Below, one piece after another: positions 22,096 to 31,381 of a DNA stretch of 64,000 nt. A program made the translations under genes and the position numbers. Source of the DNA: Candidatus Fukatsuia endosymbiont of Tuberolachnus salignus (GTDB lineage Bacteria > Pseudomonadota > Gammaproteobacteria > Enterobacterales > Enterobacteriaceae). The notes under the pieces are model-generated. The model was not told where the DNA came from and ran no database searches. It saw nothing but the letters and a program-made list of their open reading frames with translations. The stretch spans positions 2,046,001-2,110,000 of the forward strand of contig NZ_OZ034983.1 in the NCBI RefSeq assembly GCF_964030845.1. Direction: 5' to 3'. Within the stretch, counting starts at the first letter, position 1. Every line of letters starts with the position of its first letter.

Positions 22096-23134
22096 CCGAG
22101 ACCTGCCCCCCAATCTGTATGTCCGCAATAACGGCTACTATTGCTACCGAGACCCCCGCACAGGTAAGGAATACGGCCTAGGGAGCGTGAAACGTATCGC
22201 AATCAACGAAGCGATTGCCATGAATATGCAGATTTTTGACCAACGCTACAATTTGGTAGACAGAATTAACGAGGTGAATACGCTGTCGGTGACAGAATGG
22301 ATAGCCAGATTTAAAGAAAAATTGCATCAACGTGGCCTTCGTTCTAAAACACTCACAGACTACCAATCAAGATTAACGGCCATCACCCAGGCTTTTCCTG
22401 ATAGTACATTGAACACCCTTACCACCAAAGACATTGCTAAATTTTTAAAGAGTTACAGCGAACAAGGCAAAACCGCCAGTGCAAAATTAATTCGCAGCTT
22501 GTTGATCGATATGTTTAATGAAGCCATTGCAGAAGGGCATTTGGCAACCAATCCGGCTACAGCGACGAAGAAGCCTCGCGTACAGATACAGCGAGAACGT
22601 TTATCACTGGAAGAGTTTCTTGTGATAAGAGAAGCGGCAAACAAACGGCAGCCGTTGATAGGTTTAAGCATGGATTTGGCCTTACTGACAGGTCAGCGGG
22701 TGGGGGATATCCAACGGATGAAATGGCAAGATGTTCATGATGGGAAATGGTGGGTAGAGCAACAGAAGACAGGGATGAAATTGGCGATACCTTTAACCTT
22801 GAATCTGGAGGTGATTGACAAGAACCTTGAAGGTGTTCTTGCGGATTGTCGGCAACAAATAAGGGGTGAAAATTATGTCTTTGCGGGAAGGAATAAAACC
22901 CGCTTCAGTCAGAGATCGCTATCGACAGGTTTTGCCGATTCAAGAGAGAAATCAGGCTTGAAATGGCAGGGCACACCGCCTTCATTTCACGAGATTAGAA
23001 GTTTATCCGCGCGGCTGCACAGTGAAGCCAGAGGTAACGATTTTGCACAAAAATTACTGGGACACAAATCTTCTGCCATGACGGATAAATACCGTGATAG
23101 CCGAGGAAGTGAGTGGGACGAAATTCGATACTAA
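22070..23134 (+). CDS. int: Tyrosine integrase, lambda Int family (copy 2)
   Basis: 354 aa, closely similar to the first copy, with the same catalytic set (TGQRVGD Arg, QQKTG Lys, FHEIRSLSAR His and Arg, LLGHKS His, DKYRDSRG Tyr). The stop is followed by the conserved att-like stretch. In lambda the prophage lies on the xis side of int, so this integrase served a prophage to its left, not the large prophage beginning at 25 kb. Confidence 0.95.
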   Translation: MARKRKPANRDLPPNLYVRNNGYYCYRDPRTGKEYGLGSVKRIAINEAIAMNMQIFDQRYNLVDRINEVNTLSVTEWIARFKEKLHQRGLRSKTLTDYQSRLTAITQAFPDSTLNTLTTKDIAKFLKSYSEQGKTASAKLIRSLLIDMFNEAIAEGHLATNPATATKKPRVQIQRERLSLEEFLVIREAANKRQPLIGLSMDLALLTGQRVGDIQRMKWQDVHDGKWWVEQQKTGMKLAIPLTLNLEVIDKNLEGVLADCRQQIRGENYVFAGRNKTRFSQRSLSTGFADSREKSGLKWQGTPPSFHEIRSLSARLHSEARGNDFAQKLLGHKSSAMTDKYRDSRGSEWDEIRY

Positions 23135-23764
23135 TTATTACCTTTTGGGCTACCAAGTAAGGTGTTAGGATGCGAGCCGCATCTATGTATTTTGACCTAA
23201 TTTCGATCGATTGTGACTTTTTGTTTTTAATTTATTGATTTATATGATAAATAAAATACTCGCACTATGAGGAGTTAAGTCACACTAAGATAAAATAATC
23301 AATAAAAAACAAATAGATAAAATATTTCTGCTTATATAATAGGCAACAAAACACGACAAAACACAACTTTTCAGTCACTATTTATCAATATGTTGCCTCT
23401 TCATTTCGACCTATCGTCTTGCACTGAGCGAAGGGTCCTTTCTGTCATTAACCATCAAATGATTCACTTTTCCAGCATCCAAGATAGCCTTGTTTGAAAC
23501 TTGTTTCATCGGCATCGGTCATGTTGTTTTTTTCTTCGACTTTAGTGTCATCCATACTTTAACTAATTGTATATATTGTATTATTTTACATTCACAAATC
23601 AGATAGAAGCAAACAGTGACACTGTTATGACATTTTTGTGGCACTGCATATACTTATCACCATTCAAAACACTGGAAAAAATAAATTATTTAATAGGACA
23701 CAAAATTATAATTTTTGTAAAAAGTAAACAATAGTCTCCAAATGCCAAAACGAGTACCTTCAGG
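23135..23764. other. Intergenic region after int copy 2
   Basis: 630 bp without a supported gene. It contains the putative attL (23189-23260), then AT-rich sequence of unknown origin, and repeat B (23648-23771), which reaches the end of the next gene. Confidence 0.55.
23189..23260 (+). other. Probable attL of the second prophage copy
   Basis: Conserved with 2284-2354. It has the AGGTCA arm site on the minus strand (23193-23198) and a perfect IHF site (23228-23240). Similarity ends after aaataaaatact, the candidate crossover core. The flanking sequence then differs from copy 1, as expected for insertions at different places. Confidence 0.5.
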
Positions 23765-23771
23765 TCAAGCA
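23648..23771 (+). repeat. Dispersed repeat, copy B
   Basis: Counterpart of 4985-5112. It lies just downstream of, and touches, the stop of the Cys-His-Asp cargo gene on the other strand. No transposase or clear inverted ends were seen. Confidence 0.5.
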
Positions 23772-24859
23772 TCAATCCCTTCCATGCTACTATCGCTTTC
23801 ACTTGAGCTGCTATCAGAATTCGGTGCAAGAATAGGTACATCAATATGAACTGATGGTTCCGGACAAAGGCTAAAATCAGGTTCACCATAACTTTTAGCC
23901 AATACCTCGGATTCGGCTAATGTGCTACCTATTATGTGCTTTAAAAATTTTGTTTTTATTGCCTGATCGTTTTCATTTATAAACTTATTTTTAATACTGT
24001 AAAAAACTTCATCTTTTATCAGTGGATCAATAATTTTATTATCCTTACTCCAAGGATCAATAATCAGAAATATTTCTTTTTCTTCATTTATCTGAGCACA
24101 GAAATCGATAAAGTGAGAATATGAATTAGGATTGCCTTCACTAACACCACAGTACCGTTCCATACTTTCGAATAATTTCCTATCTGAAGAATAGATAATT
24201 AGGGCGTGATTATTAGCGAGATCAGGATCATCTGGGTTATTTTCTGTAAAACAGATAACTCGCATTTCCTCCGGATTTACACCTTCTCTACATAATAAGG
24301 CGTAAACTAAATAAGAAATTTCTCCACAATAAGTTGGGGTCCCCTCTTTATATTCACTTTCGTTAGTTCTGGCGCTTGTTTCTACTCCTTTTGAAATATA
24401 AGCTAAGTTTCCAGAGGAAGGGTTATTCTGATCGGCTTGATGATTTTCATAGACTCTTACAACCAATTCACTATAAACTCTTTGTATGGTGACCCGATCA
24501 TTGTTTTTACAGGCATCATCAAATTCTTGTTGTAGATCGTCTGACATACCGTCGGCTTTTCTACGTATCCGCTCACGTACAGTGCGAATAGTCTCTACAC
24601 CATTGGGAGAATTACTTGTTGGAACATCACGCCTATTTGCCTTATTCCAAAAGGCATTCGCTTGAATCAAGGCGGATGTAACACTCTCTCCTAAAATGTA
24701 ATTCCTTTCCAAAGATGGATAGTACCCGTCCTTGATGTTAGTGATACAGTCATTTATGCTTTTATGCCGTAAAAATTTAATTTTTTTCCTTGGAGGAACA
24801 GGACCAGGATCAGGACCGTTTAATATCACACCCCGATTGCTAACTGAAGACGGATACAT
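23765..24859 (-). CDS. Putative effector with transglutaminase/papain-like Cys-His-Asp triad
   Basis: 364 aa from ATG 24859, which has AGAGGTGG six bases upstream; an earlier frame start lacks this. The second half shows the order and spacing of a transglutaminase-like cysteine fold: Cys178 (TYCGEISYLVYALL), His218 (ANNHALIIY) and Asp268 (FLIIDPWS). The N-terminal 30 residues are Ser/Pro-rich and the C-terminus is an acidic Ser/Asp tail. No signal peptide or membrane segment is seen. It lies just after tail-tip gene J, in AT-rich DNA, where lambda-like phages carry accessory genes. A role in host modification is inferred; the substrate is unknown. Confidence 0.6.
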   Translation of the reverse strand: MYPSSVSNRGVILNGPDPGPVPPRKKIKFLRHKSINDCITNIKDGYYPSLERNYILGESVTSALIQANAFWNKANRRDVPTSNSPNGVETIRTVRERIRRKADGMSDDLQQEFDDACKNNDRVTIQRVYSELVVRVYENHQADQNNPSSGNLAYISKGVETSARTNESEYKEGTPTYCGEISYLVYALLCREGVNPEEMRVICFTENNPDDPDLANNHALIIYSSDRKLFESMERYCGVSEGNPNSYSHFIDFCAQINEEKEIFLIIDPWSKDNKIIDPLIKDEVFYSIKNKFINENDQAIKTKFLKHIIGSTLAESEVLAKSYGEPDFSLCPEPSVHIDVPILAPNSDSSSSESDSSMEGIDA

Positions 24860-25408
24860 AGACCACCTCTTGTCTTGTGTTAAGTTAAGGAATTTATAAA
24901 TTTTTATCACATAACTTGTCGCAAATAACGAGTATTTCTTAACCTATTTTTTTTATGAATTTATTGATGTTATTTTTGAAATAATTAGTAATATATCGTT
25001 GTGTTTTAAATGGAATAAAAAATAATTCATCAGGCCAATGTATACCTATTTGACTCCGAAGATGCTGTTTTTTTGTTTAGAATAATATTCTCCATTTTTC
25101 ATAAAAATTATAATTTCACATATCATTCAGTAATCTAATTTTTCCAGTGTTTCGAATAATAATGAATATATACAGCGCCTACTATAGGTTGAGGGAATAT
25201 TTAAGGACTTATTTTGACCGTCAGTAGGCACTGCCAAACACAGTCGTTATGTATTCCGTGTTTATCCTGACAAGCGACATTTTATATCAGTTAATTTTTA
25301 TTTCCGTTAATTTATATGGTTACTTGTGTCTATTTTTATATAAAGCGTTTGATGACAGAAAACGTCATCCCACATACAATAAAATTCACAGGCGAGTATT
25401 GATCTTAA
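24860..25408. other. Intergenic region upstream of the Cys-His-Asp gene
   Basis: About 550 bp, very AT-rich. It should hold the promoter of the minus-strand cargo gene. A GATGAC / GTCATC stem-loop near 25350-25368 lies after the J region and may end late transcription, although it has no T run. No ORF supported. Confidence 0.45.
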
Positions 25409-25711
25409 TCAGGCTATTTTGATACTGGCTGCGTTTTTCATGGTGTAGATATCACCGCTTGCCGTCCAGTTGAACATTCTAAGCTTACCCCGTGTAGATT
25501 GTAATCTTAAACCAATTAATACCTCCCCTTCACCTGCCGGGAGGGTGATATCAATATCTTCGTTGACAGCGTTAACATACTCTCCTAATAGCCCCGCCCC
25601 GGCTTTCCCAAGGTATTGCACATCCATGCCATCACGGGTTATCGTTGCTCTGACCCAATCGGGTGATACGCTCAAGGCTATCCCTTTCTCTTTTCTCCCT
25701 AATAGCAACAC
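25409..25711 (-). CDS. C-terminal segment of tail tip protein J (frame -1 to J)
   Basis: 100 codons opening at GTG 25711 inside the end of J. The frame continues upstream without a stop to the A7 run at 25729-25735. A -1 shift there would join ...YIKK to TASPRRVLLLG and continue to 25409. No ribosome site is seen before the GTG, so it is more likely a J extension, separated by an indel or by slippage, than its own gene. It is beta-rich (VRATITRDG, GLLGEYVNAVNE), as expected of a tail-tip end. Confidence 0.55.
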   Translation of the reverse strand: MLLLGRKEKGIALSVSPDWVRATITRDGMDVQYLGKAGAGLLGEYVNAVNEDIDITLPAGEGEVLIGLRLQSTRGKLRMFNWTASGDIYTMKNAASIKIA

Positions 25712-28700
25712 TCTTCGTGGTGAGGCTGTTTTTTTATATAAAACAAAGGGAATATTACAGATTGGCTATCGGGAATGCTGCCTTTTTTTGTTTTAAAAAA
25801 ATTAGGAGACATGTCCAGAATATCCCCTTCTATTTTATCCGCAGACACCGTCCCTTTAAACCAGCCATCGGTGGCATATATTGTCCCTCTGAAGGTAGCA
25901 TCGTTAAACTCGGCGTTGCCGGCTTTCTCTATTTTCCATCCTGAACGGCCTGCTGCCCAGTTGGTCGACTGGAGAGGTCCACCAATTTTTGTATTAGTGA
26001 TGGCGGCCTCTTTTATTTTAGCCGTGTCAATGGTCGCATCTTGAATAAAGCCCTCACGTATAAAGACCTGATTATTTTTTACCGCAAAGGGCGAGAACTT
26101 TTTGCCATTTTGCCCACTTAATAAAATAAAATTATCGGCATTAAAACCTATCTGTGATTTTACACTCCCGTTACGGGTTTCCACGCCGACCACCATGCCC
26201 GCATCATAATATTTGCCCTGGTGATGAATGCCCGCTTTTATGCTGTACAGGGCGTTACCGCCTGATGAGGTAAATTGTGTTGTGGCTTTGGTTTCAATGG
26301 CAGCGTCGTTGTCACGGAATCGCGCGGCAATCATGTTTTGATATTCCGCTAACGCCTGGGTCGCCGTGGTTTGAGCGCGTTTGACCCGGCTTATCGCCGT
26401 TTCATTTTTGCCGAATCGGGCACTTATCCGGTTTTGATAGTCGGCCAGGGCCTGGGTCGCCGTGGCGTGCGCCGTGTGGATGTCGGTTATTAACGCGTCA
26501 TTTTTATCAAAGCGGGCAGTGATATCCAGGCGGTAAAGGCTGAACGCCTGCTGCGCATCGGATTGAGCCTGTCTGAGTGCCAGCATATCCGCGTTAGCAC
26601 GGTCAAATTGCGTGTCCATCTCCTCTTTGTAGGTGACAAATGCGGTATCCAGATGCGTGGCGGTCTTTTGCACGTCTTGTGTTTGTAATTGGCTTATTTT
26701 GAAGCGGGATTTAAGTCCCTGGTTATACCGTTGCAATGTTTTGTCTTGTCGCTCTAGTCGTTCATTCACCTGCAGCAGCGTTTCTTCTACCCGGTCTTTG
26801 ACCTCCTTTTGGAGTGTGATACGACTGTGTTCCTGTTTTCTTTCATTGGCTTGGCTGGTTTTTATGAGGGTATCGAGTTGAGAGGTGAGTCTTTTACCGG
26901 CCTGCGTGGTCATGATGTCATCACGAATGTGATCGAGCACAATATCTGCATCGTCACTCGATGTCCCCTGGACCCACGGTGTCCAGGCACCTTGATTGCC
27001 CAGTCGATCGACCAGACGGGCACGAAAGTAAAAGGTTTTCCCCGCAGCCAGACCCTGCATCGTGTAATGACGCTGCGGGTAGGCAATGTCAATCAGTGGC
27101 TTCTGATGGGCGTCATGAGCAAAACGGCTGCATTCCACCTCGGTTTTTAAGGTATCTTCAGCGCCCGCAGGAAAGGCCCAATTGAGTGTGATGCCAAACA
27201 CAATTGGCGTGGTGGTCAAGCTAACCGGTTGGGGTGGCGGGTTTGCTTTCCCCTGGAGAGGGATTTCTGGCGTCGTGACCCACAGGCTAGCCATGCCTGC
27301 TGCGTTAATGGCCCTCACCCGTGCTTGATACTGTCCCGCAGTGCTGTTGGGGACCTCAAAGCCGCAAGTCAATACCCGCAGTAGCGGCGTCCAGTTGCCC
27401 TTGTCCCGCCGCCATTGTGCGTCGTAAGCGGTCGCACCGCTGGCTGCCTGCCAATTAACCTGTAAAGTGGTGACGGCTAAACCTTGAGCAATCACCGCAT
27501 GGCTGGTCAACGTGATGTGTGTCGGAGGGGGTTGAAGGGTCAACGGAATCACACTGATAGGCCGCTCGTCGAGGCGCGTGCCGCTGTCGATACGTTCATA
27601 TTTATCAGGGTCATGTTGGACAGCATTAATGCGATAAGTGTTGTCGTTATTGTCCTCGATACGGGTCACCCGGTAGTGCTGAAGGGCTACGTCATCGGCC
27701 TCCGCCGACCAAATCGCCTCCGGTTGCGGCGTTTCACTGTAAGCCACACTGACGGTGATAAGTTGACCGTTAACCGCGTGGACGGTGCGTGCTTGGGCGG
27801 ACCCACGGGGTAAGTTGACGATAAGTCGATCGCCGGGTTTGACGTCAGCGGGTCTATCTAAGGTAATGTCGCAGCCTGCGGCTTGATTGATGCGCCCCCC
27901 GATTTTTCTTCCTGATAACATTTCATCGGCAACCGCAATGATGTGCCCTGGTAACGGAATCGCGCCATCTAAGCCAACATCAAAGGTCACCAAGCGGTCT
28001 TTGGCATTGGTGAGCAGCGCCCAACGACCACGCCGGTGGGCTTCTGTCTGACGGATACAACCGATTGCCGTGGTACTCAGTTGATTGATGCCATAGCGTC
28101 GCACCAAGGCTTCATCCGAGACCGCTTCAAGGGTATCCTGATAGCCGTTAGCCGGGTCGCTCCAGCTGACCATTGCCGTACTGTAGCGGCTTTTTTCTGA
28201 GCTGCTGGCGTAGGAAAAACGTCCCTCAATGACATTGGCGCGGGTGTACAGGTAATCTCGGTCACGGGGCATGTCGGCCAGGGCACAGAGTTGATTATTC
28301 GCCCAGTAGGTCATGCCGCGGAATATCGCCGCCAAATCCCGCAGTACGATAAAGGCTTCAGCCTGGGATTGGATATACACATCACACAGAAAGCGCGGTT
28401 CGGTCCCGTTACCCCCTTTGCCATCGGGGACGAATTGGTCACAGTATTGCGCGATGCGATACAGCTCCCATTTATCCACCTGTGCAGCGGTTAAGCGATG
28501 GCCGAGGCCAAAGCGCTCGGCAAGCAAAATATCATAGAACACCCAGGCCGGATTATTGCTGTACGCCCATTTGAAAGTGCCATCCCACGTGCCCTTATAC
28601 GTCCTCGTTGCGGGGCCGTAGGTCGTGGGCACCCGTATTATCCGCATCTTGGGCTCACAGGCAATCACGGGAATGTGCTGAAACTGGCTGGCATCAAATT

Positions 28701-29379
28701 CGATATACAGCAGAGCGGTGTTGGGATAACGCAACTTGGCATCAATGATTTCGGCCAATGCCTCAATGTGCATGTTATCGGCGAGTCGGTTACTGGTGCT
28801 GTTCGGTGTCAGACGACGGACACGGAGTTGCCAACCGGTTTTCGCGTCAGGCAAGTTAATACGGTGTGAACGCTGATACCCTGTACTGGTTTTGCCCTCC
28901 ACTGCGGTCTTGAGGACAGTATGGTAAGCCCCGCCATCGGTCGCCATCTCTATCTCATACTCAACGCGAGTGCCGTTAACATCGCCGTTATCAGTCTGAC
29001 GTTGCAGCGCCGGCCAGCTAAATCGAATACGCAGCGCAGATAACTGGGTGTTGCTGATAGCCCGCACCCACGGGGTGTCGGCCTTTAACTCGGTGTTGAC
29101 CGTAACTTCATTTTCAACGTTCGGCATCCCGGGAATGTAGTCTTGCGATGGGGTGCCGGGGCGGTAGTCCCAGGTGACACCGGTAAAATTAGCGCTGCCG
29201 TCTGCATTATTAAGCGGGGTGCCATCCAAATAAATACGGGTGCCGTCTAATTCGCTCGCAAATTCCCCTTCACCCAGGGCCAATAATATTTTAGCTTTGG
29301 CGGTAGAATGCAGGCTGTCCGGGGATTCTGTGGGCGTAGGTGGCCGCTGGCTACCGCCTTTGTTTCCTGTGATGACCAT
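25699..29379 (-). CDS. Tail tip / host specificity protein J
   Basis: 1226 aa, J-like central tail fibre protein that contacts the host receptor. It has a conserved N-terminal region (AKILLALGEGEFA, DGTPLNNADG), TED-type domains, two fibronectin-III-like repeats near residues 590-800, a long helical zone with RFDKNDA/RFGKNET repeats, and a C-terminal DUF1983-like part (TNTKIGGPLQSTNWAAG). The N-terminus of lambda J is thought to bind the tail tip and the C-terminus to set host range. The C-terminus changes frame near 25730. Its start and leader are duplicated at 31287-31371. Confidence 0.9.
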   Translation of the reverse strand: MVITGNKGGSQRPPTPTESPDSLHSTAKAKILLALGEGEFASELDGTRIYLDGTPLNNADGSANFTGVTWDYRPGTPSQDYIPGMPNVENEVTVNTELKADTPWVRAISNTQLSALRIRFSWPALQRQTDNGDVNGTRVEYEIEMATDGGAYHTVLKTAVEGKTSTGYQRSHRINLPDAKTGWQLRVRRLTPNSTSNRLADNMHIEALAEIIDAKLRYPNTALLYIEFDASQFQHIPVIACEPKMRIIRVPTTYGPATRTYKGTWDGTFKWAYSNNPAWVFYDILLAERFGLGHRLTAAQVDKWELYRIAQYCDQFVPDGKGGNGTEPRFLCDVYIQSQAEAFIVLRDLAAIFRGMTYWANNQLCALADMPRDRDYLYTRANVIEGRFSYASSSEKSRYSTAMVSWSDPANGYQDTLEAVSDEALVRRYGINQLSTTAIGCIRQTEAHRRGRWALLTNAKDRLVTFDVGLDGAIPLPGHIIAVADEMLSGRKIGGRINQAAGCDITLDRPADVKPGDRLIVNLPRGSAQARTVHAVNGQLITVSVAYSETPQPEAIWSAEADDVALQHYRVTRIEDNNDNTYRINAVQHDPDKYERIDSGTRLDERPISVIPLTLQPPPTHITLTSHAVIAQGLAVTTLQVNWQAASGATAYDAQWRRDKGNWTPLLRVLTCGFEVPNSTAGQYQARVRAINAAGMASLWVTTPEIPLQGKANPPPQPVSLTTTPIVFGITLNWAFPAGAEDTLKTEVECSRFAHDAHQKPLIDIAYPQRHYTMQGLAAGKTFYFRARLVDRLGNQGAWTPWVQGTSSDDADIVLDHIRDDIMTTQAGKRLTSQLDTLIKTSQANERKQEHSRITLQKEVKDRVEETLLQVNERLERQDKTLQRYNQGLKSRFKISQLQTQDVQKTATHLDTAFVTYKEEMDTQFDRANADMLALRQAQSDAQQAFSLYRLDITARFDKNDALITDIHTAHATATQALADYQNRISARFGKNETAISRVKRAQTTATQALAEYQNMIAARFRDNDAAIETKATTQFTSSGGNALYSIKAGIHHQGKYYDAGMVVGVETRNGSVKSQIGFNADNFILLSGQNGKKFSPFAVKNNQVFIREGFIQDATIDTAKIKEAAITNTKIGGPLQSTNWAAGRSGWKIEKAGNAEFNDATFRGTIYATDGWFKGTVSADKIEGDILDMSPNFFKTKKGSIPDSQSVIFPLFYIKKQPHHEECCY

Positions 29380-29430
29380 AGTTTACCCATAAAAAAAGAT
29401 CGCCTTGGCGACCTGGATTGTGTTCGCTGT
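29346..29430. repeat. Direct repeat flanking LRR cargo, copy 1 (J start)
   Basis: About 85 bp covering the first codons of J, its start codon and the terminator just upstream, repeated almost exactly at 31287-31371. Between the copies lie an IS630 derivative and the LRR gene, marking the cargo insertion. Confidence 0.85.
29391..29414 (-). terminator. Intrinsic terminator just upstream of J
   Basis: Minus-strand AGGTCGCC AA GGCGATCT hairpin followed by a T run, between gene I and the J start. In a Q-controlled late operon it would be read through. It is duplicated at 31332-31355. Confidence 0.75.
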
Positions 29431-29440
29431 TCTGGTATTA

Positions 29441-30222
29441 TACCCAAGTGAAATCAAGATGCAGGATTTAGCGCCTGGAAATTATCGTTTAAGCGAGATA
29501 CCAGAGAACTTGCCATTTGTGGTAGCTTCACTTCAAAGAAGTTTAAGATATCGTTCTTAAAACTCTGTTTAGATGGGTAATATCTATTGTTTCGTGTTTG
29601 CTCATTCATCACCTTCCACAATCGCTCTATCGGGTTTAGATTCGGGCTATACGGCGGAAGGTAATGAAGCTGGATATTCAACGTAAGCGCGGCGTCTTTC
29701 AATTCGCTGTAGGTCTTTATAAATTGCTGCTGTTTCTCAACGGCAAATTTATGCGGAACACCTTTCGGCTTTTTATAGCTAAAGCCATGCTGCTTCAACC
29801 CTTTATACAGACCTGATACGGTAAAGGTGATGTTCCAGCGTCCAGCGATATAGGCCACAATTTGGTGATTGTGGTGGTAGAGCGGCTGGGTGAGATGTTC
29901 AACCAGCGACGTGGTCTGTTCCGCATTGAGATAGCCATCGGAGCCGCCATTTTCAGGCTTGAGCTTGTTGAGTTTATGATAGTCTGTAAGGTGGCGCCGC
30001 ACCGTGGTTTCATTAATGAGCTGTGAGTGAGCAATCATAGGGGGAGTCCAGCCGTCTGCGGACAACAAAACACACCGGATCCTGTCACAGACACGGCGGT
30101 CATGGCTTTGACGATGTTGGGCTTCGAGGGTAATTTTCTGGTCAGCAGTCAGCTCTATTTTCATGGCTATGAGCATGATCCTTATCGACTTCAAAATCAA
30201 GCATCTTCATTGATCACGGGTA
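29441..30222 (-). mobile_element. IS630-family element, internally deleted
   Basis: The ends are related inverted repeats (TACCCAAGTG...AAGATGC and its partner TACCCGTGATC...AAGATGC), flanked by TA as in IS630/Tc1 insertions. At about 780 bp it is shorter than the usual 1.0-1.2 kb because the middle of the transposase is missing. Confidence 0.75.
29454..30164 (-). pseudogene. IS630 transposase with in-frame internal deletion
   Basis: 236 codons from ATG 30164. The N-terminal HTH and linker (ELTADQKITLEAQHRQSHDRR) run to IKTYSELK, then jump directly to the C-terminal LNIQLHYLPPYSPNLNPIERLW with its catalytic Glu. The segment holding the two catalytic Asp of the DDE site is gone although the frame stays open. 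The protein may bind the ends but should not transpose. Confidence 0.82.
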
Positions 30223-30407
30223 TATAACTTTTAGTAAGGCTGACCGGCTTCAGCCGGTGGGTTCCGTTCAAAAATCCCTGTCCTTTGTCTTTAATATTCT
30301 CTTACATTAGGGGTCTTGTTTTCGTTAGAATTAAATAATAAATTAGCTAATAATTAATTTCGCGTTGTATTTAGAAATCATTTTCATCTGAATAAGGATA
30401 AAAACTA

Positions 30408-31211
30408 ATGTTCTCTCACGTTCATGGTGCTTTAGCATTATATCCATCCCCCCCCCTCCTCACTACTGGAGAAGCAGATAAACCAGAAGTATCAGAGAAA
30501 TATCAGAAGTCATGCAATAAATTCATAAATGAAGCGGAAGATCCAGAACAACGACGCATACGTGAAATGGTAGTAGGTGATCTTATAGTTTGTAAGCAAC
30601 GAGGGGGAGAGCTTCATGTCCGTCTTGAAGGCCTTGGACTGACAGGAGTACCACCTATCCCATTAGAAACAGTGTCTTTAGATCTCAGTAATAATCCTCT
30701 AAGCCTTAGTCCAAAAGCATTGGCTGATTTAGCAACGTTACATAATCTAACGAAGTTGGATATATCTAATACCGGCCTGACCGACCAGTTCTTATCCTCC
30801 CTCACTACTATGTTAATGCACAAGAATATACAAGAACTGAATATCTCCCATAACAAAGAATTAGGGCAGAAGGACGACGCTGTACAACACTTTAGCATGA
30901 TTATAGGGCACTGTAGTCGCAACCCAACACTGCCTCTCACTCCCATGGTAACAGTACGTACCAAGGGGACCCCATTAAGCGAAAAATTGATCAAAAAATA
31001 TGGGGATTCAGAAAAAATCCACGATCAATTCTTCCCGAATGGTGTTGATGTTATTACCGGCGAAATAGATCATTCTACCTTAACAGGGCGGATAAAACGC
31101 TACTTCCATCAACAACTCATCCGAGTTGAAAGGGGAAGAAATCCCTATGACCGGTGGGAACCCGTTATCAAGACTGCCACAAACCCTTTTTGGACAAATC
31201 TGGAATCTTGA
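30408..31211 (+). CDS. Leucine-rich-repeat putative effector
   Basis: 267 aa from ATG 30408 with AAGGAT upstream. Residues about 80-150 form two to three leucine-rich repeats (VSLDLSNNPLS, TKLDISNTGLT, QELNISHNKEL), a protein-binding fold. The N-terminal part and the last 100 residues match nothing I know. No signal peptide is seen. It is on the opposite strand to the tail genes, in AT-rich DNA, between I and J. Bacterial LRR proteins without signal peptides are often type III effectors; that role is inferred. Confidence 0.65.
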   Translation: MFSHVHGALALYPSPPLLTTGEADKPEVSEKYQKSCNKFINEAEDPEQRRIREMVVGDLIVCKQRGGELHVRLEGLGLTGVPPIPLETVSLDLSNNPLSLSPKALADLATLHNLTKLDISNTGLTDQFLSSLTTMLMHKNIQELNISHNKELGQKDDAVQHFSMIIGHCSRNPTLPLTPMVTVRTKGTPLSEKLIKKYGDSEKIHDQFFPNGVDVITGEIDHSTLTGRIKRYFHQQLIRVERGRNPYDRWEPVIKTATNPFWTNLES

Positions 31212-31286
31212 TGATAACGTTCTGTGCGGTCCTCAGTGGTTAAGAAGACTGGGTCAGCATCGAAGATTTTGCTCATGTTAATAAAA

Positions 31287-31371
31287 GCTGGCTACCGCCT
31301 TTGTTTCCTGTGATGACCATAATTTATCCATAAAAAAAGATCGCCTTGGCGACCTGGATTGTGTTCTCTGT
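31287..31371. repeat. Direct repeat flanking LRR cargo, copy 2
   Basis: Second copy of 29346-29430, next to gene I. It contains a J start codon and a few codons that run out of frame into cargo DNA, so it is a leftover of the insertion. Confidence 0.85.
31332..31355 (-). terminator. Duplicated terminator after gene I
   Basis: Same hairpin as 29391-29414. It lies directly downstream of gene I, so late transcripts meet it before the cargo. Confidence 0.7.
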
Positions 31372-31381
31372 TTGTTTGTTT

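Noticed and set aside
22070..25408. Integrase at 22070 as the integrase of the large prophage
   Set aside because: In lambda order int lies beyond N, at the cI end, and its att faces away from the prophage. Here it is at the J end with att facing the large prophage, so it fits a different prophage to the left.
26600..27150. Long antisense ORFs within J
   Set aside because: J is strongly supported on the other strand; these frames are shadows caused by GC-rich codon use.
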